64,000 nucleotides of DNA from Mycolicibacterium aromaticivorans JS19b1 = JCM 16368 (GTDB lineage Bacteria > Actinomycetota > Actinomycetes > Mycobacteriales > Mycobacteriaceae), in the NCBI RefSeq assembly GCF_000559085.1, contig NZ_JALN02000001.1, positions 1,612,001-1,676,000 of the forward strand, in the 5' to 3' direction. The position numbers and the translations under genes were made by a program. Below are positions 10,698 to 19,778 of the stretch, one piece after another. The notes under the pieces were generated by a model that did not search any database, was not told where the DNA came from, and saw only the letters and a program-made list of their open reading frames with translations. Each line of letters starts with the position of its first letter. The stretch's first letter is position 1.

Positions 10698-11587
10698 CAG
10701 CGGCCGACGAGCACGCCGACCGGTTCACCCTGCTGCGGCCGCTGCTGTTCACCATCGCCTATGAGATCACCGGGTCGGCCACTGAGGCCGACGACGTGTT
10801 GCAGGACAGCTATTTACGTTGGGCGACAGTCGATCTGGATGCGGTTCAGGACACCAAGGCGTATCTGGCCCAGCTGGTCACCCGGCAGGCGCTGAACACG
10901 CTGCGCTCGCAGTCCCGCCGCCGGGAGGACTACGTCGGGCCGTGGCTGCCTGAACCGCTGCTGCTCGACGAGCACGACGGGGCCGCCGACGTCGTGCTGG
11001 CCGAGTCGGTGTCGATGGCGATGCTCGTGGTGCTCGAGACGCTGACTCCCGACGAGCGCGCGGTGTTCGTGCTGCGCGAGGTGTTCGGCTTCAGCCACGA
11101 CGAAATCGCCGATGCGATAGGTAAATCCACGGCCGCGGTGCGGCAGATGGCGCATCGCGCCCGCGAGCATGTGCACTCGCGGCGGCGCCGGTTTTCCCCC
11201 TCGGACCCGCAACAGTCCGAGCAGATCACCGCGCAATTCCTGATGGCGGCGGCGACCGGCGACCTGGACGGGCTGATGGGCATGCTGGCGCCCGACGTGG
11301 TATTCACCTCCGACAGTGACGGCAAGGTCAGTGCCGCCCGCCGTCCGGTGCTGGGGCCGGCCAAGGTCGCCAGGCTCATCATCGGGCTGTTCCGCCAGGC
11401 GACGCCGGAGTACCGGATCGAGGGGGCGAACTACAACGGGGCGCCCGCGATCGTCGTCTTCCGCGGTGAGCAGGCCGAGTCTGTGATGCTGGTGGAGATC
11501 ACCGAGGGGACGATCACCAACTTCTACGCGATGCGCAACCCGGACAAGCTGGCCGCCGTCACCGTGCGCAGGGAGATCAGCCGCTGA
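10694..11587 (+). CDS. ECF41-type RNA polymerase sigma factor with SnoaL-like tail (SigJ-like)
   Basis: 297 residues: sigma region 2 (about 10-75, TEADDVLQDSYLRW), region 4 (about 115-165, LTPDERAVFVLREVFGFSHDEIA) and a C-terminal NTF2/SnoaL-like domain of about 120 residues. ECF41 hallmarks are present: WLPEP in the linker (84-88), DSDGK at about 207-211 (the family motif is DGGGK) and NPDKL at 282-286. In this group the fused tail replaces an anti-sigma factor. It starts at GTG, overlapping the oxidoreductase stop by 4 bp. Autoregulation through the upstream motif is likely. The group contains mycobacterial SigJ-like proteins; exact orthology was not established. Confidence 0.88.
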   Translation: MTAADEHADRFTLLRPLLFTIAYEITGSATEADDVLQDSYLRWATVDLDAVQDTKAYLAQLVTRQALNTLRSQSRRREDYVGPWLPEPLLLDEHDGAADVVLAESVSMAMLVVLETLTPDERAVFVLREVFGFSHDEIADAIGKSTAAVRQMAHRAREHVHSRRRRFSPSDPQQSEQITAQFLMAAATGDLDGLMGMLAPDVVFTSDSDGKVSAARRPVLGPAKVARLIIGLFRQATPEYRIEGANYNGAPAIVVFRGEQAESVMLVEITEGTITNFYAMRNPDKLAAVTVRREISR

Positions 11588-11620
11588 TCCTTTGCGTCTG
11601 CCGACCGCAGGCGTCAGGCT

Positions 11621-12862
11621 ATGGCGATGCGCATCGACCGGCTCGGGGACCTCGGCACCGCCGCCGAAGTCCTGCGCGCCGTGGCCGCCGGCGCGCGTCT
11701 GCGCGGACTGGCGCCACCCGCCGCTCTGGCCGGTGAATGGTTCGGCGCCGGCGCGGTGATCGCCCCCACCCTCTCGGTGCGGGCGGTCGAGCCCACAGCG
11801 GTGTTCCCGGTGCCGCCCGGTCACCGCGGTGACGCGGTCGGTGGCGGCTGGATCGGCTACCTGTCCTATCCCGACGCAACGGCCGACGGTGCGCCGCCGC
11901 GAATCCCCGAGGCGGCCGGCGGCTGGACCGACAACGTGCTGCGATTGGACCGCGACGGCTGCTGGTGGCACGAAAGCCTCTCCGCCGCACCGATCGCGGG
12001 ATGGGTGGCCGACGCCTTGTCGTCCCCGGCCCCGCCGCTGACTTACGACATCGACTGGAAAAAACCCGATTTCGCGCGCCACCAAGACGGCGTGCTGGCC
12101 TGCCTGGCGGCGATCGAGGCCGGCGAGGTGTATCAGGCCTGCGTGTGCACACAGTTCACCGGCACGCTGCGCGGCTCGTCGTTGGAGTTCTTCGCCGACG
12201 CCGTCACCCGGACCACACCGGCGCGGGCCGCCTACCTGGCCGGCGATTGGGGCGCGGTGGCATCGCTGTCACCGGAACTGTTCCTGCGGCGTACCGGCGA
12301 CGACGTGGCGTCCAGTCCGATCAAGGGGACGCTGCCCTTGCACCGGTCGCCGGACGAACTGCGGGCGTCGGTCAAGGACGTCGCCGAGAACATCATGATC
12401 GTGGATCTGGTGCGCAACGACCTCGGCCGGGCCGCCGACACCGGCACCGTCACCGTCGCCGAACTGCTCACGGTCCGGGCCGCACCCGGGGTGTGGCACC
12501 TGGTGTCGACGGTGGCGGCCAAAGTCCGCCCCGAGATCCCCAACGGCGCACTGCTGGCCGCGACCTTCCCCCCGGCTTCGGTGACCGGAACTCCGAAAAC
12601 CCGTGCCCGGCAACTACTTTCACAGTGGGAACCACGGCTTCGCGGCGTGTACTGCGGGACGTTGGGAATGGCCTCCCCGATCGCGGGCACCGAACTGAAC
12701 GTCGCAATCCGCACCGTCGAGTTCGATGCGGCCGGCGGGGCGGTGCTCGGCGTAGGCGGCGGCATCACGGCCGACTCCGATGCGATGGCCGAATGGCAGG
12801 AATGCCTCGACAAGGCCGCGCCGGTTCTCTACGCGTCGCGGGCTCGCAGCACCGCGTCGTAG
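11621..12862 (+). CDS. pabB: Aminodeoxychorismate synthase component I
   Basis: 413 residues of the chorismate-binding enzyme family (anthranilate synthase I/PabB). With a glutamine amidotransferase partner it makes 4-amino-4-deoxychorismate for folate synthesis. Characteristic motifs are VYQACVCTQF, SSPIKGTLPL (the PIKGT motif of the active site), AENIMIVDLVRNDLGR, FPPASVTGTPK and the C-terminal GVGGGITADSD. It begins at ATG 11621 (or ATG 11627). Its 3' end overlaps the convergent rsmI gene by 34 bp. Position next to rsmI and pmt matches the M. tuberculosis order (Rv1005c, Rv1003, Rv1002c). Confidence 0.92.
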   Translation: MAMRIDRLGDLGTAAEVLRAVAAGARLRGLAPPAALAGEWFGAGAVIAPTLSVRAVEPTAVFPVPPGHRGDAVGGGWIGYLSYPDATADGAPPRIPEAAGGWTDNVLRLDRDGCWWHESLSAAPIAGWVADALSSPAPPLTYDIDWKKPDFARHQDGVLACLAAIEAGEVYQACVCTQFTGTLRGSSLEFFADAVTRTTPARAAYLAGDWGAVASLSPELFLRRTGDDVASSPIKGTLPLHRSPDELRASVKDVAENIMIVDLVRNDLGRAADTGTVTVAELLTVRAAPGVWHLVSTVAAKVRPEIPNGALLAATFPPASVTGTPKTRARQLLSQWEPRLRGVYCGTLGMASPIAGTELNVAIRTVEFDAAGGAVLGVGGGITADSDAMAEWQECLDKAAPVLYASRARSTAS

Positions 12863-13668
12863 AGCTCCCGTTTCGCCGGTGCACCCGGATGGGTGTCGAC
12901 CACCTGGGTACAGGCGTCCTTGACCCGCATGCCGTCGGCGACCAGCAGTTCGACCTCGGCGACCAGCGTCGGCAGGTCGGTGGTCGGAACCGCGGGGGCG
13001 AGCACCACGGTGATCTCGCCGAGCACTGTGTCGTCCGCCCACTGCGCAAGCTCGGCCAGCGAGCCGCGAAGGATCTCCTCGTGCACCTTCGTCAGCTCAC
13101 GGCACACGACCACCCGCCGGTCCGGGCCGAGTTCGTCGACCGCGTCGCGCAGGCAGTCGGCCAGCCGGCGGGGTGATTCGAAGAACACGCAGGTGCGTTG
13201 CTCAGCGGCCAAGCCGGCCAGCCAGGTCCGTCGCGCGAACTGCTTGCGAGGCGCGAATCCCTCGAAGCAGAACCGGTCCGACGGCAGGCCGGAGACCGCC
13301 AGTGCGGTGGTGACCGCCGACGGGCCGGGCAGACAGCTGACGGTTAGGTCAGCCTCGATACACGCGGTCACCATCCGATAGCCGGGATCGTTGATCAGCG
13401 GCATCCCGGCGTCACTGACCACCAACACGGTGGCGCCCGCCTTGATGTCGTCGAGCAGCGCCGGCACCCGGGCCGCCTCGTTCTGGTCGAACAGGCTGAC
13501 CACCCGCCCGGCGATCCGCACGTCCAGTGATTGGGCCAGCGAGCGCACCCGCCGGGTGTCCTCGGCGGCCACCACGTCGGCGGTCGCGAGGGCGTCGACC
13601 AGTCGTTTCGACGCGTCCCCCGGCTGACCCAGCGGCGTGGCGCCGAGGATCAGTCGCCCAGTCGTCAC
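12829..13668 (-). CDS. rsmI: 16S rRNA (cytidine-1402-2'-O)-methyltransferase
   Basis: 279 residues of the tetrapyrrole-methylase-like fold used by RsmI, which 2'-O-methylates C1402 in the ribosomal P site. Signatures: the N-terminal GRLILGATPLGQPGDAS (usual family form LYVVATPIGNLGD), DVVAAEDTRR, VSDAGMPLINDPG and SCLPGPSAVTTALAVSGLPSDRF. The GTG at 13668 gives the normal length; a longer frame to 13884 would run antisense through pmt. It is divergent from pmt, with 25 bp between starts, and convergent with pabB. Confidence 0.93.
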   Translation of the reverse strand: MTTGRLILGATPLGQPGDASKRLVDALATADVVAAEDTRRVRSLAQSLDVRIAGRVVSLFDQNEAARVPALLDDIKAGATVLVVSDAGMPLINDPGYRMVTACIEADLTVSCLPGPSAVTTALAVSGLPSDRFCFEGFAPRKQFARRTWLAGLAAEQRTCVFFESPRRLADCLRDAVDELGPDRRVVVCRELTKVHEEILRGSLAELAQWADDTVLGEITVVLAPAVPTTDLPTLVAEVELLVADGMRVKDACTQVVDTHPGAPAKRELYDAVLRARDA

Positions 13669-13693
13669 GCCCGACAGCCTACGATCGCAGGCG

Positions 13694-15244
13694 ATGTCCA
13701 CGACAGCCGATGACCTCGCCGTGCACGAACGCCATGTGCCCGTCATCAGTCCGGGACCGTTGGTGCCGGTCGCCGACTTCGGCCCGGTCGATCGCATCGA
13801 GGGCTGGGTGGCCACGGCGATCATCACCGCGCTGGCCGCGCTGACCCGGTTGATGAACCTGGGTTCGCCCACCGACGCGGGCACCCCGATCTTCGACGAG
13901 AAGCACTACGCGCCGCAGGCCTGGCAGATGCTGTCGAACTACGGCGTCGAGGACAACCCCGGCTTCGGGCTGGTGGTGCACCCGCCGGTGGGCAAGCAGA
14001 TGATCGCGTTGGGCGAGGCGATCTTCGGCTACAACGGGGTGGGCTGGCGGTTCACCAGCGCCGTGTTGGGCGTGCTGCTGGTCCTGCTGGTGGTTCGGAT
14101 CGTGCGGCGGATCAGTCGCTCCACGCTGGTCGGGTCGATGGCCGGGCTGCTGCTGATCGCCGACGGGGTGAGCTTCGTCGCGGCACGCACCGCGCTGCTC
14201 GACGGCATCCAGACCTTCTTCGTGGTCGCGGCGTTCGGGGCGCTGATCGTCGACCGCGACCAGGTCCGCGAGCGAATGCACAACGCGCTGCTCGAGGGCC
14301 GCATCGCCGAGACGCCGTGGGGTCCCCGTCTCGGGGTTCGGTGGTGGCGCTTCGGCGCGGGCGTGCTGCTGGGCGTGGCAACGGCGACGAAGTGGTCGGG
14401 GCTGTACTACATCGTGTTCTTCGGCGCGATGTCGCTGGCGTTCGACATCGCGGCCCGGCGCGCATACCGGGTGCCGCGGCCGTGGTTCGGCGCGATCCGC
14501 CGCGACATCGGGCCGACGGCCTATGTATTCCTGGCGATTCCGTTCGCGGTGTACCTCGCGTCGTACGCGTGGTGGTTCTCCTCCGAGACCGGCGTCAACC
14601 GGTATGAGGTGGGCCAGTCGATCGGTGAGCGGCAGTGGTATCAGCCGCCGGATGCGATCCGGTCGCTGTGGCACTACACGTACAAGGCGTTTCACTTCCA
14701 TGCGACGCTGACGAACGCGAACGGCAACCATCACCCGTGGGAGTCCAAACCGTGGACGTGGCCGATGTCGTTGCGGCCGGTGCTGTATGCGATCGACAAC
14801 CAGAACGTTCCGGGCTGCGGCGCCGCCTCCTGCGTGAAGGCCGTGATGCTGGTCGGCACCCCCGCGATGTGGTGGCTGGCGGTGCCGGTCCTGTTCTACG
14901 CGGTGTGGCGCGCGTTCGTTCGTCGCGACTGGCGCTACGCCGTCGTGCTCACCGGTTACGGCGCCGGGTTCCTGCCCTGGTTCGCCGACATCGACCGGCA
15001 GATGTACTTCTTCTACGCCGTGCCGATGGCGCCGTTCCTGGTGATGGCGATCGCGCTGATCCTCGGCGACATCTTGCATGCGCGCAATCAGAGTGCCGAA
15101 CGACGAACGCTCGGGCTGATCGCGGTGAGCTGCTACATCGCGCTGGTGATCACCAACTTCGCCTGGCTGTACCCGGTGCTGACCGGAGTGCCGATCTCGC
15201 AGGCGACGTGGAACATGGAGATCTGGCTGCCCAGCTGGCGCTAG
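13694..15244 (+). CDS. pmt: Protein O-mannosyltransferase (GT39)
   Basis: 516-residue polytopic membrane enzyme that transfers mannose from polyprenyl-phosphomannose to Ser/Thr of exported proteins. The conserved acidic pair lies in IFDEKHY (D68-E69) on the first periplasmic loop, with KQMIA and WRFTSAVLG following, and about ten hydrophobic helices follow through to the C-terminal MNMEIWLPSW-like end. ATG 13694 gives a length near that of Rv1002c. Two secreted proteins in this same window carry Ser/Thr-repeat linkers of the type this enzyme modifies. A perfect 12-bp inverted repeat follows the stop. Confidence 0.93.
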   Translation: MSTTADDLAVHERHVPVISPGPLVPVADFGPVDRIEGWVATAIITALAALTRLMNLGSPTDAGTPIFDEKHYAPQAWQMLSNYGVEDNPGFGLVVHPPVGKQMIALGEAIFGYNGVGWRFTSAVLGVLLVLLVVRIVRRISRSTLVGSMAGLLLIADGVSFVAARTALLDGIQTFFVVAAFGALIVDRDQVRERMHNALLEGRIAETPWGPRLGVRWWRFGAGVLLGVATATKWSGLYYIVFFGAMSLAFDIAARRAYRVPRPWFGAIRRDIGPTAYVFLAIPFAVYLASYAWWFSSETGVNRYEVGQSIGERQWYQPPDAIRSLWHYTYKAFHFHATLTNANGNHHPWESKPWTWPMSLRPVLYAIDNQNVPGCGAASCVKAVMLVGTPAMWWLAVPVLFYAVWRAFVRRDWRYAVVLTGYGAGFLPWFADIDRQMYFFYAVPMAPFLVMAIALILGDILHARNQSAERRTLGLIAVSCYIALVITNFAWLYPVLTGVPISQATWNMEIWLPSWR

Positions 15245-15252
15245 AGCGACCG

Positions 15253-15309
15253 CGAGCCTGTAGTCACCGCACAGAAGTCCGAGTGACTCGCGCGATAACT
15301 ACAGGCTCG
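15253..15309. repeat. Intergenic inverted-repeat element between convergent genes
   Basis: Arms CGAGCCTGTAGT (15253-15264) and ACTACAGGCTCG (15298-15309) are perfect reverse complements separated by 33 nt, which contain a smaller palindrome CGAGT-G-ACTCG. There is no T-run. It sits between the stops of pmt and the F420-type oxidoreductase, so it may serve as a two-way transcription barrier or be a small dispersed palindromic repeat. Confidence 0.7.
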
Positions 15310-15325
15310 GCAAGGTGGCTGTCGG

Positions 15326-16252
15326 TTAGAGCCCCAGCATCGGCTTCAGCAGTTCACCGACCGCGGCGACCCCACCCGGCTTGTACCCGTTGATCGTCGC
15401 TGCGGACAGGATGACGCCGTCGACACCCGCGTCGAGCACCTTGGTCTTGATCTGGTCGGCGATCTGCTCCGGGTTGCCGAAGACGGCCTGCTGCTTGAAG
15501 TCGTCCGGGATCATGTCGGCGGTGATGTTCTCGTCGATGAGAGCGATCGCGAGCACACTGGTCTCCAATGTGGCGGGGTCGCGGCCGATCTTCTCGCACG
15601 CGTCCTTGACCACCTGGACCTTGCGCGGCAGCTCGTCGAAGCCGGCGATGATGTTCAGGTGATCGAAGTGCTTGGCGGCCAACGGAATTGTCTTCTTCTC
15701 GCCGCTGCCGCCGATCATCAGCGGAATGTGGTCGCGGAAGCGGGGATTGGCGAACGCCTCTTTGGTTTGGTAGTGCTTGCCGTCCACCGTCACTCGCTCG
15801 CCCTTGAGCATCGGCAAGATGATGTCCAACGCCTCGTGCAGCTTGTTGAACCGGTCGGTGAAGGTGCCGAACTCATAACCCAGCGAGTCGTGCTCGAGCT
15901 CGAACCAGCCGGTGCCGATGCCCAGGATCGCCCGGCCCTGGCTGATCACGTCGAGGGTGGTGATCTCCTTGGCCAGCAGGGCCGGGTTGCGATAGGTGTT
16001 GCCGGTGACCAGCGTGCCCAACTGCACCCGCTGCGTGGCGTTCGCCAGCGCACCCAGCGCGGTGTAGGCCTCCAGCATCGGCTCCTCGGGCGCACCGAGC
16101 CCGGGCAACTGATAGAGATGGTCCATCAGGAACACCGAGTCGAACCCGGCGGCCTCGGCCTCTTCGGCCTGCGCGATCACGGTCGGAAACAACTCGGCTA
16201 CGCCGGTGCCGTAGGAGAAGTTCGGGATCTGAAGTCCAAGTTTGATTGCCAC
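15326..16252 (-). CDS. LLM-class F420-dependent oxidoreductase
   Basis: 308 residues of the luciferase-like monooxygenase fold in its F420-using mycobacterial branch. Features: N-terminal KLGLQIPNFSYG, FDSVFLMDHL, LVTGNTYRNPALLAKEITTLDVISQGRAILGIGTGWFELEH and PLMIGGSGEKKTI. Such enzymes use reduced deazaflavin F420 to reduce ketones, enones or related substrates. The GTG at 16252 starts the conserved VAIKLGLQIPNF; earlier in-frame codons run into the divergent upstream region. The substrate is not predictable, but neighbouring alcohol dehydrogenase and monooxygenase genes suggest an oxidative catabolic setting. Confidence 0.88.
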   Translation of the reverse strand: MAIKLGLQIPNFSYGTGVAELFPTVIAQAEEAEAAGFDSVFLMDHLYQLPGLGAPEEPMLEAYTALGALANATQRVQLGTLVTGNTYRNPALLAKEITTLDVISQGRAILGIGTGWFELEHDSLGYEFGTFTDRFNKLHEALDIILPMLKGERVTVDGKHYQTKEAFANPRFRDHIPLMIGGSGEKKTIPLAAKHFDHLNIIAGFDELPRKVQVVKDACEKIGRDPATLETSVLAIALIDENITADMIPDDFKQQAVFGNPEQIADQIKTKVLDAGVDGVILSAATINGYKPGGVAAVGELLKPMLGL

Positions 16253-16342
16253 GTCTGCGAACCTAACCCCGACTAAGCGGAGCGTGCGCCCCGTTTCACT
16301 CTCCGCGAACCCGGGAATAGAGCGCGCCGTAATGTCAGTGCC

Positions 16343-17482
16343 ATGAAAAGCCGCGCCGCGATCGTCCGCGAGGTCGGCGGCTCCTGGTCGGTGGAGGATT
16401 TCGAACTCGACCCCCCGCGTTCCGGCGAGGTGCTGGTGCAGATGGCCGCCGCCGGGCTGTGCCATTCCGACGACCACATCCGCAACGGCTTCATGTCGCC
16501 GCCTGGCGCTTCGACGTCACGTCCCCCGACCATTGGCGGCCACGAGGGTTCGGGGGTGGTCGTCGAGGTCGGTCCCGGCGTCAACGGACTGGGTCCCGGC
16601 GACCATGTGGTGACCTCCTTCGTCGCGGTGTGCGGGCATTGCCGCTGGTGCGCGTCGGGCATGGAGTACCTGTGCGACAAGGGCGCCGGGGTGCTGACGC
16701 CGGGCATGCCGACCGACGGTACCTTTCGCCACCACACCCTCGACGGGCACGACATCGGCCACACGTCCAAGATCGGCGCCTTCGCCGAACACACTGTCGT
16801 CGCAGCGGATTCGCTGGTGAAGATCGACCCGGACATCCCGCTCGTGCCCGCCGCGCTACTGGCGTGTGCGATCCCGACCGGGTACGGCTCGGCCGCAAAC
16901 CGCGGCAATGTCCGCGGCGGAGACACCGTCGTGGTGGTCGGCGCCGGCGGCATCGGCACCGCCGCCATCCAGGGCGCCCGCATCAACGGTGCGACGACGA
17001 TCGTCGCGGTGGACCCCCTTGAGAACAAACGTAAGTCGGCCGTCGACTTCGGGGCGACCCACACGGCGACCTGGGCGGCCGACGCGAAAGACCTGGTTCG
17101 AGATCTGACGCGTGGGGTGATGGCGGACTGCGTGGTCGTCGCGCCGTCGGACATCACCGGTGACGATGTGCGCGACGCGCTGGCGCTCACCCGCAAGGGG
17201 GGCACCTGTGTGCTGACCGGCATGGCCCCGTCCGGGCCGCTGCCGGTCCACCTGGATATCCAGGACCTGGTCTTGATGAACAAGACGCTGTGCGGAACCG
17301 TGTTCGGCTCGTGCAATCCGCGTTCCGAGATCCCGCTGCTGGCAGGCATGTACAGCGCGGGTCAGCTGCGCCTCGACGAGATGATCACCACCCGCTACCG
17401 CCTCGACGACATCAACGATGCCTTCGACGACCTGATGCGGGGCCGGTTGATTCGCGGTGTCATCGACTTCGGGATCATCTGA
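16343..17482 (+). CDS. Zinc-dependent alcohol dehydrogenase, NDMA-dependent type
   Basis: 379-residue medium-chain dehydrogenase. Catalytic zinc ligands are in AGLCHSDDH and GGHEGSGVV; the structural-zinc Cys cluster is VCGHCRWCASGMEYLC; the Rossmann motif is VVVVGAGGIGTAAIQGA. The insert HTLDGHDIGHTSKIGAFAEHTVV and overall length fit the actinobacterial NDMA-dependent alcohol dehydrogenases, in which NAD(H) stays bound and is reoxidised by an external carrier. It probably oxidises an alcohol to aldehyde or ketone. The CoA-transferase gene begins 7 bp downstream, indicating an operon. Confidence 0.88.
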   Translation: MKSRAAIVREVGGSWSVEDFELDPPRSGEVLVQMAAAGLCHSDDHIRNGFMSPPGASTSRPPTIGGHEGSGVVVEVGPGVNGLGPGDHVVTSFVAVCGHCRWCASGMEYLCDKGAGVLTPGMPTDGTFRHHTLDGHDIGHTSKIGAFAEHTVVAADSLVKIDPDIPLVPAALLACAIPTGYGSAANRGNVRGGDTVVVVGAGGIGTAAIQGARINGATTIVAVDPLENKRKSAVDFGATHTATWAADAKDLVRDLTRGVMADCVVVAPSDITGDDVRDALALTRKGGTCVLTGMAPSGPLPVHLDIQDLVLMNKTLCGTVFGSCNPRSEIPLLAGMYSAGQLRLDEMITTRYRLDDINDAFDDLMRGRLIRGVIDFGII

Positions 17483-17489
17483 GCGCCGC

Positions 17490-19778
17490 ATGACGGCTCT
17501 CCTGTCGGGTATCCGGGTGCTCGAGATCGGCGACCGGATCGCCACCGCCTACTGCGGCAAGCTGCTGCGCGACGCCGGCGCCGAGGTGGTGATGGTCGAA
17601 CCCCCCACCGGTCATCGGCTGCGCCGTTACCGGCCCACAGGTGTCACGGCATCCGACGGCGACAGCCCGTTCTTCTCGTTCCTGGCCGGCGGCAAACACA
17701 GCATCGCTGCACACACGGTCACCGCCGCGCTGCTGGACTCCGCAGATATCGTGATCCTCGGCGCCACCCCGGAGCAGGCCGCCGAAATTGGCCTGACGGC
17801 GAACGAGATCGCCTGCTGCACAACACCGGTGGTCACGGTGTCGAATTTCGGCTGGAGTGGTCCCTGGACGGAGCTGCCCGCCACCGAATTCACCATGCAA
17901 GCCTGGTGTGGCTCGACCGGGTCACGGGGAGAGCCGGACCGGCCGCCGATCGCCGTCGGCGGCGACCTGGGTGAGTTCATCGCCGGTAGTTACGCCGCAT
18001 TCTTCGCGGTCGCCGCGCACCGCTCTGGCGGCAGCTTCGACATGTCGGTGCTGGAGGCGATGACCACGTCGATGCAGGTGTTCTCCTGGCTGCGTAAAGA
18101 ATTGATGCTTCTCGAGGTCGTCGGCCGCTCGACCGAGGTGCCGTCGGTGGAGCGCGCCAAGGACGGTTACGTCGGAATCTCGATGGCCACCGGTCAGCAG
18201 TGGCAGGACTTCTGCGCGATGGTCGACTGCCCCGACCTGGCCGACGTTCCCGAATTGCGTTTCCAGGTGGGCCGCTGGGAACAGCGCGACCTCATCCGGG
18301 CCCGCATCGGCGACTGGTTCGCCACGCACACCGTCGCGGAGATCGTCGACCTGGCCGAGTTGTTCCGCATCCCGATGGCGGCCATCGGCAACGGTGAAAC
18401 ACTATCCGGGATGGATCATTTCGTCGCACGGAAGTCGTTCGTCGATCATCCCGCCGGGTTCCGCGCGCCGGGGCCGCCGTGGCGGATGAGTCGCACGCCG
18501 CCACTGCCGCCTGCGTTGCCTCCCGCTGTCGGTGACACCGTGGCCGACTGGACGCCACGGGAGAAGCCGGACCGCGCGGGCCTGCCGCTCGACGGTGTCC
18601 GGATCGTGGACCTGACCGCGTTCTGGGCCGGCCCGGCCGCTACCCATCTGCTCGCGATGCTGGGTGCCGACGTGGTCAAGGTCGAGTCCGTGCAGCGCCC
18701 GGACGGGATGCGCTTCGCCGGCGGGTTCCGCGCGGACGTCGAACGGTGGTGGGAATACAGCTGGGTCTTCCACGGCGTCAACTCCGGCAAGCGCTCGGTG
18801 ACCCTGGATCTGGAATCTGATTATGGCAGAGCACTTTTCGGCCGGATGGTCGCTCAGGCTGACGTGGTGATCGAGAATTTCACGCCCAGGGTGATGGAGA
18901 ACTTCGGGCTGGGGTACGAGGCGCTGCGCGGATTCAACGAGCAGATCATCGAGGTCCGCATGCCCGGGTTCGGCCTCGACGGCCCGTGGCGCGACCGGGT
19001 GGGCTTCGCGATGACGATGGAGCAGCTTGCGGGACTGGCCTGGATCACCGGCTATCCCGACGGCCTGCCGACCGCCCCGCGCGGTGCGTGCGACCCGCTG
19101 GCCGGAGTGCACGCCGCGTTCCTCACGCTGGCCGCCTTGGAGTACCGCCGGCGTACCGGGCACGGGCAGCTGATCGAGGTGCCGATGATCGACGTGGTGC
19201 TCAACGCCAGTGCGCTGCAGGTGATCGAGCGCGACGCCGCCGGTGTGCTGCTGACCCGGCGGGGCAACCGCGGGCACGAGTTCGCCGTGCAGAACGTGTA
19301 CGCCTGCACTGGGACTGACCAGTGGGCGGCGGTCAGTATCCGCCACGACGCCGACTGGGCCGCGCTGACAGTAGTTCTCGGTCAACCGGATTGGGCTGAC
19401 GGCGTGAGCTACACCGCCGATACGGCAGACCTCATCGACGGCCATCTCGCCGAGTGGCTTGCGACCCGGCCGCGCGACGGGGCCGTCGCAGCATTGCTCG
19501 CCGCCGGGATACCCGCGGCACCCGTTCTGCAGCCGCCCGACGTGATCGACAACCCCTCGCTGAAGGCACGTGGGTTCTTCCAGACGGTGTCACACCCGCT
19601 GTGCGGACAGCTACCCTACCCCCGGCCGCCGGTCACCGGGCACTTCGTCTCTGCGGCGGCTCCGCTGCTGGGACAGCACAACGCGGACATCCTCGCCGAT
19701 GCACTGGGATTGACAGATCAGGACCTGGGTCACCTGGAGGACGAGGACGTGATCGGGTCCTGGCCGCTGGGACTGTGA
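17490..19778 (+). CDS. Family III CoA-transferase with two tandem CaiB/BaiF domains
   Basis: 762 residues made of two CoA-transferase domains. The first begins LSGIRVLEIGDRIATAYCGKLLRDAGAEV, the second at about residue 365 with LPLDGVRIVDLTAFWAGPAATHLLAMLGADVVKVE. The expected catalytic aspartate region is present in each half (VGGDLGEFIAG in the first, ACDPLAGVHAA in the second), so both may be active. Family III enzymes move CoA between carboxylic acids through mixed anhydride intermediates; single-domain proteins are about 400 residues, so this is an internal fusion. Start ATG 17490 follows the alcohol dehydrogenase stop. The 3' end overlaps the convergent monooxygenase by 49 bp. Confidence 0.88.
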   Translation: MTALLSGIRVLEIGDRIATAYCGKLLRDAGAEVVMVEPPTGHRLRRYRPTGVTASDGDSPFFSFLAGGKHSIAAHTVTAALLDSADIVILGATPEQAAEIGLTANEIACCTTPVVTVSNFGWSGPWTELPATEFTMQAWCGSTGSRGEPDRPPIAVGGDLGEFIAGSYAAFFAVAAHRSGGSFDMSVLEAMTTSMQVFSWLRKELMLLEVVGRSTEVPSVERAKDGYVGISMATGQQWQDFCAMVDCPDLADVPELRFQVGRWEQRDLIRARIGDWFATHTVAEIVDLAELFRIPMAAIGNGETLSGMDHFVARKSFVDHPAGFRAPGPPWRMSRTPPLPPALPPAVGDTVADWTPREKPDRAGLPLDGVRIVDLTAFWAGPAATHLLAMLGADVVKVESVQRPDGMRFAGGFRADVERWWEYSWVFHGVNSGKRSVTLDLESDYGRALFGRMVAQADVVIENFTPRVMENFGLGYEALRGFNEQIIEVRMPGFGLDGPWRDRVGFAMTMEQLAGLAWITGYPDGLPTAPRGACDPLAGVHAAFLTLAALEYRRRTGHGQLIEVPMIDVVLNASALQVIERDAAGVLLTRRGNRGHEFAVQNVYACTGTDQWAAVSIRHDADWAALTVVLGQPDWADGVSYTADTADLIDGHLAEWLATRPRDGAVAALLAAGIPAAPVLQPPDVIDNPSLKARGFFQTVSHPLCGQLPYPRPPVTGHFVSAAAPLLGQHNADILADALGLTDQDLGHLEDEDVIGSWPLGL

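Noticed and set aside
13679..15079. 466-residue minus-strand frame opposite pmt
   Set aside because: Shadow of the mannosyltransferase; Arg/His/Gln-rich and without motifs.
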